DNA from: DAIOFH01 sp036745875
Lineage (GTDB): Bacteria > Planctomycetota > SZUA-567
Direction of reading: 5' to 3'
Assembly: GCA_036745875.1 (NCBI GenBank)
Contig: DAIOFH010000047.1
Location: 1-26,748 of the forward strand
DNA: 26,748 bases
Part shown: piece after piece, positions 1-7,253 of the stretch
Layout of the letters: every line of letters starts with the position of its first letter
Position numbering within the stretch: position 1 is the first letter of the stretch
Position numbers and translations under genes: made by a program
The notes under the pieces: generated by a model
What the model saw: only the letters and a program-made list of their open reading frames with translations
Databases searched by the model: none
Told to the model about the DNA's origin: nothing

Positions 1-202
1 GCTGCCTATTTAAATTTCAAAGAACAATCGCCCGAACTCTGCTGGGCCTTGTAAATACTTATTATATCATTTTCTCGAAGCTTTTACTGGAACCAGCCAG
101 CTCAATCACTCGAGTTAGGAATCTTGAGATTTAGTTATCGACTTTCTGCCTGAATTACTTTAGCGATTTTTTATTTTTATTTTATCGCCGGACATAATTA
201 GA

Positions 203-233
203 CAAAAAAACGCTGGGCCGTTAAGCCCTGCGT
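203..233 (-). terminator. Intrinsic terminator with no gene in front of it
   Basis: Read on the minus strand, ACGCAGGGC, a 6-nt loop and GCCCAGCGT form a 9-bp stem with one A-A mismatch, followed directly by a run of six or more T. This is a textbook rho-independent terminator. The nearest minus-strand gene ends at 843 and already has its own terminator at 757-794, so this site would end a separate, unrecognised minus-strand transcript or be a relic. Confidence 0.6.
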
Positions 234-280
234 ACCGAATTTATCAAAGGCTGAATAACTATACCTGATTCTTCGGTGTT

Positions 281-560
281 GTCAAGAACTTTTTTATTTA
301 TTTTTTTATTAAACGTCAGAGGGCGTTCCGCGATGACTTTCGTTACTCGCGTGTTCAACCACATCAGCGTTGCGATGTTTTAACATCGTATCGATTCGCT
401 TGTTTTTGTCAAGAAGTTTTTTTTAACTTTTTTTATCGACAAAAACTCAAGGCCACGAACGCGTCTTTCATCATTCGCGTGCCAAGCAGTATTAGCGTTG
501 CGATGAAATGGATAATACGATTTCCGCGATCAATTGCAAGCGCTTTTTTTATTTTTTTTC
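281..560. repeat. Imperfect tandem repeat, period about 128 bp
   Basis: Shared blocks recur at a constant offset: AGCGTTGCGATG at 366-377 and 494-505, CTCGCGTG/TTCGCGTG at 346-353 and 474-481, and GTCAAG followed by a long T run at 281, 408 and (as GCAAGCG plus T run) 536. That makes two nearly full copies and the start of a third. The copies have diverged considerably outside these blocks. No coding potential is visible. Confidence 0.6.
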
Positions 561-756
561 CAATGAGCATTATTCGTGCATTAGAATTATCACTCTAAGG
601 TGCTCAGGAAGCCTGTTTTCACCATACGTTATTGGTTGAAGACATTCTTTGTTTCATGCGGCGAAATCCAATAACAACAAGGAAAAATCCGCTTGCCGCA
701 TTAGATGTTTGTAGTTTTTTCCGCCTTTTCCTTCGCCCGGACATCTATTTTTCGAA

Positions 757-794
757 CAAAAAAGCCTTTTGGCGTTATGCAAACGCCAAAAGGC
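757..794 (-). terminator. Strong intrinsic terminator of the RhiA-like gene
   Basis: The arms GCCTTTTGGCGTT (764-776) and AACGCCAAAAGGC (782-794) are perfectly complementary over 13 bp. On the minus strand the stem is followed by six T (758-763). It lies 49 bp past the stop codon of the minus-strand gene that ends at 843, so that gene is probably transcribed alone. Confidence 0.9.
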
Positions 795-842
795 CAGAGA
801 CCATACTATGCAGTGAAGCCATGCCAATCTACCGCGCGATCG

Positions 843-1460
843 CTATTTCACCGAGAACTTGTTGTCCTTGCCATAGACAACAGATAAATTATCCGCGTCT
901 TCGGAAAATGCAATTTCGACCGCGCGTGGCACGACATGGGAAATATCCAGCACCTCGCTTTGTGCATAATTGCCAAACGCCACCCAGCACTTTCCCTTCG
1001 GATTCACCACATAATCGTAATTCGCCAGCGCCGTATAGGCGAATACGCCCATGCCGCCCATGCCTATGCCGATCGACGATGCGTTATCCCGCACATTTTC
1101 CGCACAGTAAATGCCCAGGCTGCCGACTGGCGTTTGTTTTTTCGTCTTTTCGAAATACAGCCCATAATCGTTTTGCCGAAGGGCTATGGAATTATTTTCA
1201 AGATCAGACGGGTCGGTGTCGACGCTTGCCACCGGGGTGAATATCACTCCAGGCGTCAATTTTCCGGTCTCCCCGAACATAAAGCTGTACTGGTGGTTCC
1301 AGTAACAGACGGCGGATTCCCCCGGCCGGCAGGCTTTCGTCAGCCATGCGAGCGAATAAAGCTCCTTGTTTTCATCCTGCATGGGAATTGTCTGGAAAAC
1401 GCAAAACGCGCCATTCTGCATAGAGTCGTTTTTAAGGGTCACTGTATATCTGGCTGACAT
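843..1460 (-). CDS. RhiA-like protein of unknown function
   Basis: This is a 205-residue protein. The opening (TVTLKNDS, then GAFCVFQTIP, then LAWLTKACRPGES) and the later aromatic stretch resemble the RhiA family, first known as a rhizosphere-expressed protein of Rhizobium leguminosarum and of unknown biochemical role. No signal peptide or membrane helix is visible. The ATG at 1460 was chosen because GGGAGGGAG lies five bases upstream; an in-frame ATG at 1475 would place that ribosome site inside the gene. It has its own terminator and stands apart from its neighbours, so it is probably monocistronic. The family assignment rests on remembered sequence pattern and is moderate; the protein being real is well supported by the start signal, the terminator and the codon pattern. 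Confidence 0.6.
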   Translation of the reverse strand: MSARYTVTLKNDSMQNGAFCVFQTIPMQDENKELYSLAWLTKACRPGESAVCYWNHQYSFMFGETGKLTPGVIFTPVASVDTDPSDLENNSIALRQNDYGLYFEKTKKQTPVGSLGIYCAENVRDNASSIGIGMGGMGVFAYTALANYDYVVNPKGKCWVAFGNYAQSEVLDISHVVPRAVEIAFSEDADNLSVVYGKDNKFSVK

Positions 1461-1585
1461 TTTTCTCCCTCCCATACATAGGCTTGAATGAACGGTGGTA
1501 ATGATCTTATGTCCAAAACTACTACTTCCGTATCTAATGTATTATATATTTTCTCCTCGAAGTATGCCAGATAAATTTATTTATG

Positions 1586-1614
1586 CAAAAATGGGAGCCT
1601 GATTCCAGGCTCCC
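1586..1614 (-). terminator. Intrinsic terminator of the autotransporter gene
   Basis: GGGAGCCTG (1593-1601), loop ATTC and CAGGCTCCC (1606-1614) form a perfect 9-bp stem. On the minus strand the stem is followed by ATTTTTG. It begins 35 bp past the autotransporter stop codon. Confidence 0.85.
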
Positions 1615-1648
1615 AACAGAAATTTTCAATTATTTATGATATATGATT

Positions 1649-3865
1649 TTAAAACGTCATTCCCACGCGCATGACGCCGGACACGCCCTGCCTGCGGCCG
1701 ACATAGCCCTGCACGCCGAAGTCGACTGTAGCCCTGCTTACGCGGCAGGTCATGCCCAATTCGCCCACGCCGGTGCTGCCCTTGAGGCTGGACTCGGGAA
1801 GACGGATGATATTGTACGCCGTACCGTTCGACTTGCCGTCGAATTCGTATTCGTAGAATGCGCCCACATACGGCGAGGCGAATTCCGTTATGGCATGGGA
1901 ATACCGCGCGCCGGCGCGAAGGCGATGGGAATTGACGCTGTCGAGGAACAGCGGATCGTCGTTGAAGGCGAAGGAATTGCTCCCCGTGTGGGACCAGAAA
2001 TACCGCGCCGAAAGGTCCAGCCGGGAGCAGGCCGCCAGATCCCAGAGATAGCCAAGGCCGAAATGCGCGCCATAATAGGTGTCGGAAAGGTTGTACCTGC
2101 CCTCACGCCCGGATTCGTCGGTAAGGCCGCTGGAAGTGAGGTTGTTTTTGCTCCGGCCGATACGGGCGGAACCGTCGGCGTAGAGGCCGTTTTGCAGCGC
2201 ATAGCGGGCCATCAGGCCGCCGCCGAAATAGCTGGTGTCGCCCTTGCCTTTTGAGGGGACGTCGCCGCCGGAATCGAACGGGCTCGTGTCGTAGTCGCCG
2301 TAGCCTGCTTCGAAAAACGTCCCGAGATGGAGGGAGCCGACGCCGGAACTGTTTTTCACGCCAAGACCGGCGAGGAAACTGACTCCGGTCGTATCGATAT
2401 GGGAACCGGTCTTCGCACGGTCGTGCCCGGCTCTCGCGCCGGTGAAGACGGCGAGGCCGGACCAGCCGCCCGCGTCGTGGCCGGAAAGGCTGCTTTCGAG
2501 GCTGGAAATGCCGTCCGAGACGACAAGGTCGCCGCCGCGGTTCAGCATGGAAATCCCGCCAAGATGCGCCTGCGTGGTGACTTTCGCACCCTGAATGGTG
2601 CCACCTGATTTATTGGTGACTGAAAGTGCGGTTCCGTTTCCGCCCCATTGGGTGGCGAGTTCGTATTCCACCAGGGTTCCCTGTCGGGTACGGATGGTGC
2701 TGTCGGCGTAGTGATCCGCGTTGTCGACTTTGTCGATAAGGGTGAAGGTCGCCCCGGGCTGGAGCGCATCGGAGCCGCCGAGGATGTTGAAGGAGACGGT
2801 GGTACTGCGGTTGTTCGGATTGTTGTCGGCGGGGTTTGGGTTAAGAGCCGTATTGGAAAAATCCGCCGCGTCGGTGAGGGCGATGATGGCAGGCCCGCCC
2901 GCAAAGGTATTGGCGACGGCGGCTGTGGAGAAATTGAAACTGATTGTGTCGAAATTGCCGATAGCCTTGATCTGCCGGTTATGCCAATCGGTGACATGCA
3001 GCGCATTCCCGGTCACAAAATCGCCCTTGGGGTCAAAACCCGGTGCAAAACTATTGTAGACACCGCCATAGACATTTGCATTTGGCAGCTTCACCGTATC
3101 CGATATGTTGATACTATTCCCGACAGCACTGCCCATGTATGACCAGCCGCCATATACATAGTTGGTAATTTCTCCGCCGGAGAGAGTGACGGAATTGCCG
3201 GATGCTTGACTTTCAGCGGAATACCCACCATGAACGTAATCTATTTCGCCTCCGTAAATATTGACCGAGTTCCCGGATATGCTACCAGTCATACTACTAA
3301 ATCCACCATACACCATGGTCACTTTTCCACCATAGACACTGACTGAATTTTTATATACATTTCCGGTACCGGTGCTTCCACCGTACGCGCTTCTTACTTC
3401 ACCGTCATAGATGCTGACAGAGTTATCCCTGCTGGTGCCTTGATCAGAGTATCCCCCGTAAGCTCTGACAATGGCCCTCCCGCCAGAAACGCTGACGGAG
3501 TTGCCTGAGGTTTCCGCATATATGCTATATCCGCCATATGCATTGGTAGTCGCAATTCTAGTTCCACCAGAAATTAGGACGGAATTCCCGGAGACCTTGG
3601 TAAAATGAGAAATACCACCGTAGACAGAATTTGGTATGCCTGGTAAGTTGTTCCTCATCTCCACCGTGTTACCGGTTACGCTGGACGTAGAGTATACACC
3701 GTAAGTACCAGGGGGAACAGGCATCCAAGCAGGAAATGACTCCAGCTTGGCGATTTCGCCGTTGAAGATAATCGTTTCCCCCGCCCGCGACGGTGCGGCC
3801 ATACCCAGAACACAGACGACGATGACCGTAAACAGCCCTCTCATCGTGGCACCGAACAATGACAT
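1649..3865 (-). CDS. Autotransporter (type Va) with GG-rich repeat passenger
   Basis: This outer-membrane protein of about 738 residues has the three parts of a classical autotransporter. A signal peptide (core LFTVIVVCVLGMAAPSRAG) ends near residue 28. A passenger follows, with eight copies of a roughly 26-residue unit built on [V/A]YGGxS...SGNSVxIxGGxI (about residues 80-270), expected to fold as a beta-helix. A C-terminal beta-barrel of about 265 residues ends in VMRVGMTF, with the terminal phenylalanine recognised by the BAM machinery. The start at 3865 is chosen because a purine-rich GGGAAAAGGGG lies upstream at good spacing; in-frame ATGs at 3934, 3871 and 3847 are alternatives. The gene is flanked by its own promoter candidate and terminator. 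The passenger's target is unknown; adhesion is the usual guess for such repeats. No protease motif was seen. Confidence 0.85.
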   Translation of the reverse strand: MSLFGATMRGLFTVIVVCVLGMAAPSRAGETIIFNGEIAKLESFPAWMPVPPGTYGVYSTSSVTGNTVEMRNNLPGIPNSVYGGISHFTKVSGNSVLISGGTRIATTNAYGGYSIYAETSGNSVSVSGGRAIVRAYGGYSDQGTSRDNSVSIYDGEVRSAYGGSTGTGNVYKNSVSVYGGKVTMVYGGFSSMTGSISGNSVNIYGGEIDYVHGGYSAESQASGNSVTLSGGEITNYVYGGWSYMGSAVGNSINISDTVKLPNANVYGGVYNSFAPGFDPKGDFVTGNALHVTDWHNRQIKAIGNFDTISFNFSTAAVANTFAGGPAIIALTDAADFSNTALNPNPADNNPNNRSTTVSFNILGGSDALQPGATFTLIDKVDNADHYADSTIRTRQGTLVEYELATQWGGNGTALSVTNKSGGTIQGAKVTTQAHLGGISMLNRGGDLVVSDGISSLESSLSGHDAGGWSGLAVFTGARAGHDRAKTGSHIDTTGVSFLAGLGVKNSSGVGSLHLGTFFEAGYGDYDTSPFDSGGDVPSKGKGDTSYFGGGLMARYALQNGLYADGSARIGRSKNNLTSSGLTDESGREGRYNLSDTYYGAHFGLGYLWDLAACSRLDLSARYFWSHTGSNSFAFNDDPLFLDSVNSHRLRAGARYSHAITEFASPYVGAFYEYEFDGKSNGTAYNIIRLPESSLKGSTGVGELGMTCRVSRATVDFGVQGYVGRRQGVSGVMRVGMTF
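3060..3690 (-). repeat. Coding tandem repeats of the autotransporter passenger
   Basis: Eight units, spaced 25 to 28 codons apart, each carry YGG (once HGG) followed about ten residues later by GNSV or NSV and then a GG or DG turn. A degenerate ninth copy (TGNTVEM) may precede them. The DNA copies are diverged, so the array looks old rather than freshly expanded. Such arrays can vary in copy number between strains. Confidence 0.75.
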
Positions 3866-4224
3866 ACGCATCCCCTTTTCCCACCGGCCTAAATAAATAC
3901 CCACCACGTCACCAGCCATGCCGAGACAGTGCAATCCAGATAGCTAATCGCATAAATATCAGCGGATTAAAATTAATCATGTATTCATCGATATTTTTCT
4001 ACATTATGATAGAATACATATTGTACCACATGATTTATGTCAAGTAAAGAAAATTTCGGAAAATCGTTCGACGGGACTGTGGCCTGTTTTTTCAAAACAA
4101 ATGGCGGCGACGCCTTTTGAAGCGAACAAAGAAAGGTTTATGACGACAGTCAGTAAATAGGAATTCCCGCATTGCAAGACGCGGGTGGGGGATAGCGGAC
4201 AATCGTTGAGTTGAGGAGAATGCG
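3866..4224. other. Divergent spacer between autotransporter and DUF1269 gene
   Basis: This 359-bp stretch holds the likely promoter of the autotransporter on the minus strand (about 4015-4043) and the ribosome site of the plus-strand DUF1269 gene (GAGGAG, ending about 4220). A short inverted CCCGC...GCGGG pair occurs near 4168-4187. No further gene is supported. Confidence 0.6.
4015..4043 (-). promoter_or_regulatory. Candidate sigma-70-type promoter of the autotransporter gene
   Basis: On the minus strand a perfect TTGACA (4038-4043) is followed 17 bp later by TATGTA (4015-4020), a weak -10 match. The surroundings are very AT-rich. It would leave a leader of about 140 bp before the chosen start codon. 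Confidence 0.4.
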
Positions 4225-4731
4225 ATGAGCGACCTGGTTGTAATCGCCTATGACAACGAAGAAAAGGCCAATGAAATACGCAGCAAACTTATGTCCATGA
4301 GCAAAGAATACCTGCTTGAACTCGAAGACGCCGTGGTCGCCGTGAAGAAGGACGACGGCAAGGTCAAATTGCAGCAGATGTATAATCTCACCGCAAGCGG
4401 TACGATTTCGGGCGGTTTTTTGGGAGCGCTGATAGGGTTGATCTTCCTGAATCCCATCCTCGGAGCGGTCGTCGGCGCAGGTGCGGGCGCGGCATCCGGG
4501 GCGCTGACCGACCTTGGCATCAACGACGCCTTTATGAAACAGCTGGCCGACAGCTTCAAGCCCGGCACGTCCCTGCTGTTTGTCCTGATCCGCAAAATGA
4601 CCAAGGACAAAGTCATGGAAGGCCTTCAGGGCACCGGAGGCACGGTGATCAAGACCTCACTTACCCACGAGAACGAAAACCGCCTCCGCGACGCTATTGA
4701 CGGCAAACCGGCGGGTGAAGTGAAGAGCTAA
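4225..4731 (+). CDS. DUF1269 family membrane-associated protein
   Basis: The 168-residue protein matches the DUF1269 family: an N-terminal alpha/beta part beginning SDLVVIAYDNEEKANEI, then a glycine-rich hydrophobic hairpin (about residues 58-95, TISGGFLGALIGLIF through GAGAASGAL, a glycine-zipper pattern), then a C-terminal part with FVLIRKMTKDKV. The function of the family is unknown; the hydrophobic stretch suggests membrane insertion. The start is supported by GAGGAG nine bases upstream. The last codons and the stop (AAG AGC TAA) are identical to the unit of the heptamer repeat that follows, so the repeat may have reshaped the C-terminus. It converges on the nitroreductase gene. Confidence 0.8.
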   Translation: MSDLVVIAYDNEEKANEIRSKLMSMSKEYLLELEDAVVAVKKDDGKVKLQQMYNLTASGTISGGFLGALIGLIFLNPILGAVVGAGAGAASGALTDLGINDAFMKQLADSFKPGTSLLFVLIRKMTKDKVMEGLQGTGGTVIKTSLTHENENRLRDAIDGKPAGEVKS

Positions 4732-4996
4732 GAACTAAGAGCTAAGAACTAAGNNNNNNNNNNNNNNNNNNNNNNNNNNNNNNNNNNNNNNNNNNNNNNN
4801 NNNNNNNNNNNNNNNNNNNNNNNNNNNNNNNNNNNNNNNNNNNNNNNNNNNNNAGTGAAGAGCTAAGAGTGAAGAGCTAAGAGTGAAGAGCTAAGAGTGA
4901 AGAGCTAAGAGTGAAGAGCTAAAAGTGAAAAGTGCATCCTGCATTTCACTCTTCTCCTTTTAACTCTTCACTCTTCACTTTTAACTCTTAACTCTA
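4714..4996. repeat. Heptamer-repeat element, copy 1 (contains the gap)
   Basis: The left side is an array of 7-bp units (GAGCTAA, GAACTAA, GAGTGAA). The right side carries the complementary units (TTAACTC, TTCACTC). The arms meet in a hairpin AGTGAAAAGTGCA-TCC-TGCATTTCACT centred near 4937. The array is interrupted by 100 N. It fills the space between two convergent genes and touches both stop codons, which suits a bidirectional terminator-like role. Two related elements lie at 12468-12551 and 16570-16665. Confidence 0.8.
4754..4853. other. Assembly gap (100 N)
   Basis: Exactly 100 unknown bases lie inside the heptamer array. That length is the usual placeholder for a gap of unknown size, and a short tandem repeat is a typical cause of an assembly break. 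The true array length is therefore unknown. Confidence 0.95.
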
Positions 4997-4998
4997 TT

Positions 4999-5790
4999 TC
5001 ACTTCCACGTCACATTGGTGTTTTTACGCGGCGCGGTGCGCAGGTAGCGGACGCCGGGGTAGCCGATCAGCATGGCAACGAGGAATTTCTCGCCGCGCGT
5101 GCCGAGGAATTGCAACGCTTCCCGGTTGATGGTGGTTACGTAGGAAAGGTACTGGTCGTACATCGCCCCGAGGCCGTGGGCCGCGGCGGTGAGTTCCATG
5201 TTCTGCGCGGCGATGCCAGCGTCCAGTTCAGACGGACATTCAACAAAGATTACCACCGGCGCGTTTCTGAACAGATAGTCGTGGTTGGGATCTTTTTGCC
5301 GCATGTCGTAAAAGCGCGAGACCGGACGCAGCATGTCGCGGGGCATGTTCACTTTGCCCGCCAATTGTTTTTCCAGGAGATCCCAGACGATTTTCTTGAA
5401 CTCGATGAGGTTTTCCTGAACCACGTAAAAATGGAAATCCTGCCGGTTCGAGGCGGATGGGGCCGAACGCGCGGCGTTTATCAGATCCTTGATTTTTTCC
5501 GCTTCCACTTTTTGTGGCTGGAACTTCCGCACGCTGCGGCGGAACTTGATGGCGCGCAACTGACGCTTTGGTTCAATATCGAATAATGACGGTTCATACT
5601 CTTCGACATCCATCATGTCGTAGGTCGGTATGGACACCGCGCCGACCGGGCATATTGCCACACAATGACCACACTTGATACAACGCTTACGGTATACCGC
5701 CTTGTTGTCCCGAAGGACGAGTCGGTCGGAAATGCAATCGTCCACACACTTGCCGCAACCTATGCACTTTGTCTCATCGATTCTGATCAT
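4999..5790 (-). CDS. Ferredoxin-nitroreductase fusion protein
   Basis: This is a 263-residue fusion. Residues 1-50 carry two 4Fe-4S ferredoxin motifs, CIGCGKCVDDC (C9, C12, C15, C19) and CIKCGHCVAICP (C37, C40, C43, C47). Residues 80-263 are a nitroreductase-type FMN-binding domain (FRRSVRKF near 83, ARSAPSASNRQ, and the C-terminal VAMLIGYP). Such fusions are frequent in anaerobes and are thought to pass electrons from the iron-sulfur clusters to FMN for two-electron reductions. The substrate cannot be told from the sequence. A GGAG lies upstream of the ATG. The stop codon abuts the heptamer-repeat element. No operon partner is visible. Confidence 0.88.
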   Translation of the reverse strand: MIRIDETKCIGCGKCVDDCISDRLVLRDNKAVYRKRCIKCGHCVAICPVGAVSIPTYDMMDVEEYEPSLFDIEPKRQLRAIKFRRSVRKFQPQKVEAEKIKDLINAARSAPSASNRQDFHFYVVQENLIEFKKIVWDLLEKQLAGKVNMPRDMLRPVSRFYDMRQKDPNHDYLFRNAPVVIFVECPSELDAGIAAQNMELTAAAHGLGAMYDQYLSYVTTINREALQFLGTRGEKFLVAMLIGYPGVRYLRTAPRKNTNVTWK

Positions 5791-6028
5791 ACACCACTCG
5801 CTCCGAATTGGTTTCTAATGAAATAATGGATGCTTACTGACGTCGTTATTCAACTGGAATACGGCCCACTGCGTCCTAATTGACGCTTTTAGGCTGAAAT
5901 ACTCAATAAAAATCATTATTTCTTCATTAGGCGGGAGAATGAAACCCGAGGTAGTTGGATCATTTCAGTTGGAAATTTTCGCTATGATTGGCAAAGCACA
6001 CGATTATTTTTTGGAAGAGGTTCTCGCA

Positions 6029-6178
6029 GCGGAGGCATGGCGACATGGATCCCGGCAGCTGCGAACGTTTTTTTCCCCGGTTTATCGTCTAGACGCCGGG
6101 ATGACGGTTTCGGGGGGTTGCATCGAACCGGGCGAAAAGCGTCCGCAGCTGCCGGGACCCAGGTCGCCTTGCCTCCGC
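6029..6178. repeat. 150-bp palindromic element with 39-bp arms
   Basis: The left arm (6029-6067, opening GCGGAGGCATGGCGAC) and the right arm (6140-6178, ending TTGCCTCCGC) match as inverted copies at 35 of 39 positions. Inside them, CCCCGGTTT and AACCGGG continue the pairing more loosely, and the core carries CGTCTAGACG, a perfect 10-bp palindrome. It has no coding capacity. The form resembles a dispersed intergenic palindrome or a MITE-like non-autonomous element; no target-site duplication was recognised. Confidence 0.8.
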
Positions 6179-6279
6179 TACGGGAAAAGCATACCCCATT
6201 GTTCAGAAAATAGTTGTGTACAGTGCTTCGCTATCCAAAAATTTACCCCCAACAAATCATAAATCATAAACTAAAATAT

Positions 6280-6309
6280 ACGGGCCTTTCCCAAAGGAAA
6301 AGGCCCGTC
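6280..6309 (-). terminator. Terminator-like hairpin of the HU gene
   Basis: ACGGGCCTTTCC and GGAAAAGGCCCGT form a long GC-rich stem, about 80 bp past the HU stop codon. On the minus strand the stem is followed by the T-rich ATATTTTAGTTT, a weaker tract than usual, so termination is likely but not certain. Confidence 0.6.
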
Positions 6310-6389
6310 CTCCTAATCTCCCCCGCTCATCGGGAATAGTTACGCTTCCCGTCGCTTCTCCCCCGTTTAAAGGAAAGTCCACGAGCAGG

Positions 6390-6860
6390 TTATTTCTTCC
6401 TCGCGGCCGGTTTCTTCGCAGCAGGCTTTTTCGCGGCCGGCTTCTTGGCGGCGGCGGGCTTCTTGGCGGCGGCGGGCTTCTTCGCAGCCGGGGCGGCCTT
6501 GGGGGCGGCCGGAGCGGCGATGCTCGCCTTCAGGGCGTCGGCGTCGGCGTGGGTCGCGTACTTCTTGGCGACGACGGCTTCCTTGAGGGCCTTGGAAGCG
6601 GTGAAGCGCGGCTTGACGGACGCCTTGATCTTGATCGGTTCGCCGGTCGCGGGGTTGCGGCCGGTACGGGCCTTGCGCTGTGCCTTGGCGAAAATGCCGA
6701 AGTCCTTGATGTTGACCTTGGTGCCCTTGGCGACGGCAGCGCCGATTTCGTCAAACACGTAGTCGACGACCGCGACCGCGAATTTCAGCTTGGCGCCGGT
6801 CTTTTCGACGAGACCCTGGGCGAGTTGCCTTTTCCTGAGAACTTCAATCTTGGCAGCCAT
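6390..6860 (-). CDS. HU-family DNA-binding protein with H1-like basic tail
   Basis: This is a 156-residue nucleoid protein. Residues 6-100 form an HU/IHF fold: the helical part (RKRQLAQGLVEKTG), the NIKDFGIF turn, and the DNA-binding arm with RNPATGEPI (68-76), the family hallmark. Residues 116-156 are a low-complexity tail of repeated AAKKPAA units, like that of eukaryotic histone H1 and of some bacterial HU variants; it should bind DNA by charge and aid compaction. Plain HU is about 90 residues, so the tail adds about 55. The ATG at 6860 is chosen because GGAGG lies just upstream; an open frame extends further to 6977 but without family resemblance. A near-consensus promoter lies about 165 bp upstream. 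Confidence 0.92.
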   Translation of the reverse strand: MAAKIEVLRKRQLAQGLVEKTGAKLKFAVAVVDYVFDEIGAAVAKGTKVNIKDFGIFAKAQRKARTGRNPATGEPIKIKASVKPRFTASKALKEAVVAKKYATHADADALKASIAAPAAPKAAPAAKKPAAAKKPAAAKKPAAKKPAAKKPAARKK

Positions 6861-7025
6861 TCTTTTCTCCTCCTTAACATACAAACAAGATGATGGCCGC
6901 TCCCACCCACCGTAGGAATCCGAAAACCGCGGCCCCGTAAAAAACGATCGTGCCAAAAAAGGCAATCGACCACACATAAAAACACACTATTTCGTCAACT
7001 TCGTTCGAAGATCAACTTTTGCCGA

Positions 7026-7053
7026 AATATAGACCATAAAATCTCGCTGTCAA
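7026..7053 (-). promoter_or_regulatory. Promoter of the HU gene
   Basis: On the minus strand a perfect TTGACA (7048-7053), a 16-bp spacer and TATATT (7026-7031, five of six consensus bases) form a strong sigma-70-type promoter. The predicted start lies about 160 bp before the HU start codon, leaving a long leader. Confidence 0.65.
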
Positions 7054-7103
7054 GATGAAAAACACGAAAAATCGCATTTTTTCGCGTTTTTTGCCATTTT
7101 TTT

Positions 7104-7135
7104 GAAAAAAAACCACCTTTTTAGCCCTCAAAAGG
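7104..7135 (-). terminator. Candidate terminator of the nucleotidase gene
   Basis: On the minus strand CCTTTT and AAAAGG form a short AT-rich stem around GAGGGCTA (7116-7135), followed by TGG and a run of eight T. It lies about 120 bp past the stop codon. The stem is weak; the T run is the better evidence. Confidence 0.4.
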
Positions 7136-7253
7136 CTCCTCAGCGCCACACTTCCCGGCGTGTCGCCCGAATGAATCGCGCAAAAAAATGCGTCGACCGA
7201 GCGCTTCGAAATGGTGTTTTTGTAGCGCGGAATTTTGATCTTCGCGGGGTTGG

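Larger units (their letters stand above)
1..842. other. AT-rich gene-free spacer at the left edge
   Basis: No convincing gene lies here. Open frames in this stretch are short, AT-rich in content and show no family resemblance. The stretch holds long T and A runs, three imperfect copies of a repeat with a period of about 128 bp (from about 281), and two clear intrinsic terminators on the minus strand (203-233 and 757-794). The second closes the RhiA-like gene; the first has no gene to close. No tRNA or rRNA sequence was recognised. Confidence 0.7.
5791..6389. other. Gene-poor spacer with a palindromic element and a terminator
   Basis: About 600 bp separate the nitroreductase start from the HU gene end. 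The stretch holds the 150-bp inverted-repeat element (6029-6178) and the terminator-like hairpin of the HU gene (6280-6309). A plus-strand reading frame from 5939 runs straight through the palindrome and is judged not to be a gene. Confidence 0.65.
6861..7253. other. Spacer with the HU promoter and a terminator
   Basis: This 393-bp region between two minus-strand genes contains the HU promoter (7026-7053), a long leader, and a weak terminator candidate for the upstream nucleotidase gene (7104-7135). No gene is supported here. Confidence 0.6.

Noticed and set aside
1..120. Left edge considered as the flank of a ribosomal RNA operon
   Set aside because: The sequence only vaguely recalls rRNA-operon flanks; no rRNA sequence is present, so the call cannot be supported.
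281..560. 128-bp tandem repeats considered as CRISPR or tRNA cluster
   Set aside because: The copies are too diverged and too long for CRISPR repeats, and no cloverleaf or T-arm sequence was found.
632..1457. Plus-strand open frames opposite the RhiA-like gene
   Set aside because: They lack start signals and homology. The minus-strand frame has a strong ribosome site and a terminator.
4714..4996. Heptamer array considered as a CRISPR array
   Set aside because: The unit is only 7 bp with no spacers and no cas genes nearby; it is a simple tandem repeat with inverted arms.
5939..6262. Open frame of 107 residues with a possible ribosome site
   Set aside because: Most of it reads through the palindromic element at 6029-6178, and it has no homology; such frames are typical translations of palindromic repeats.
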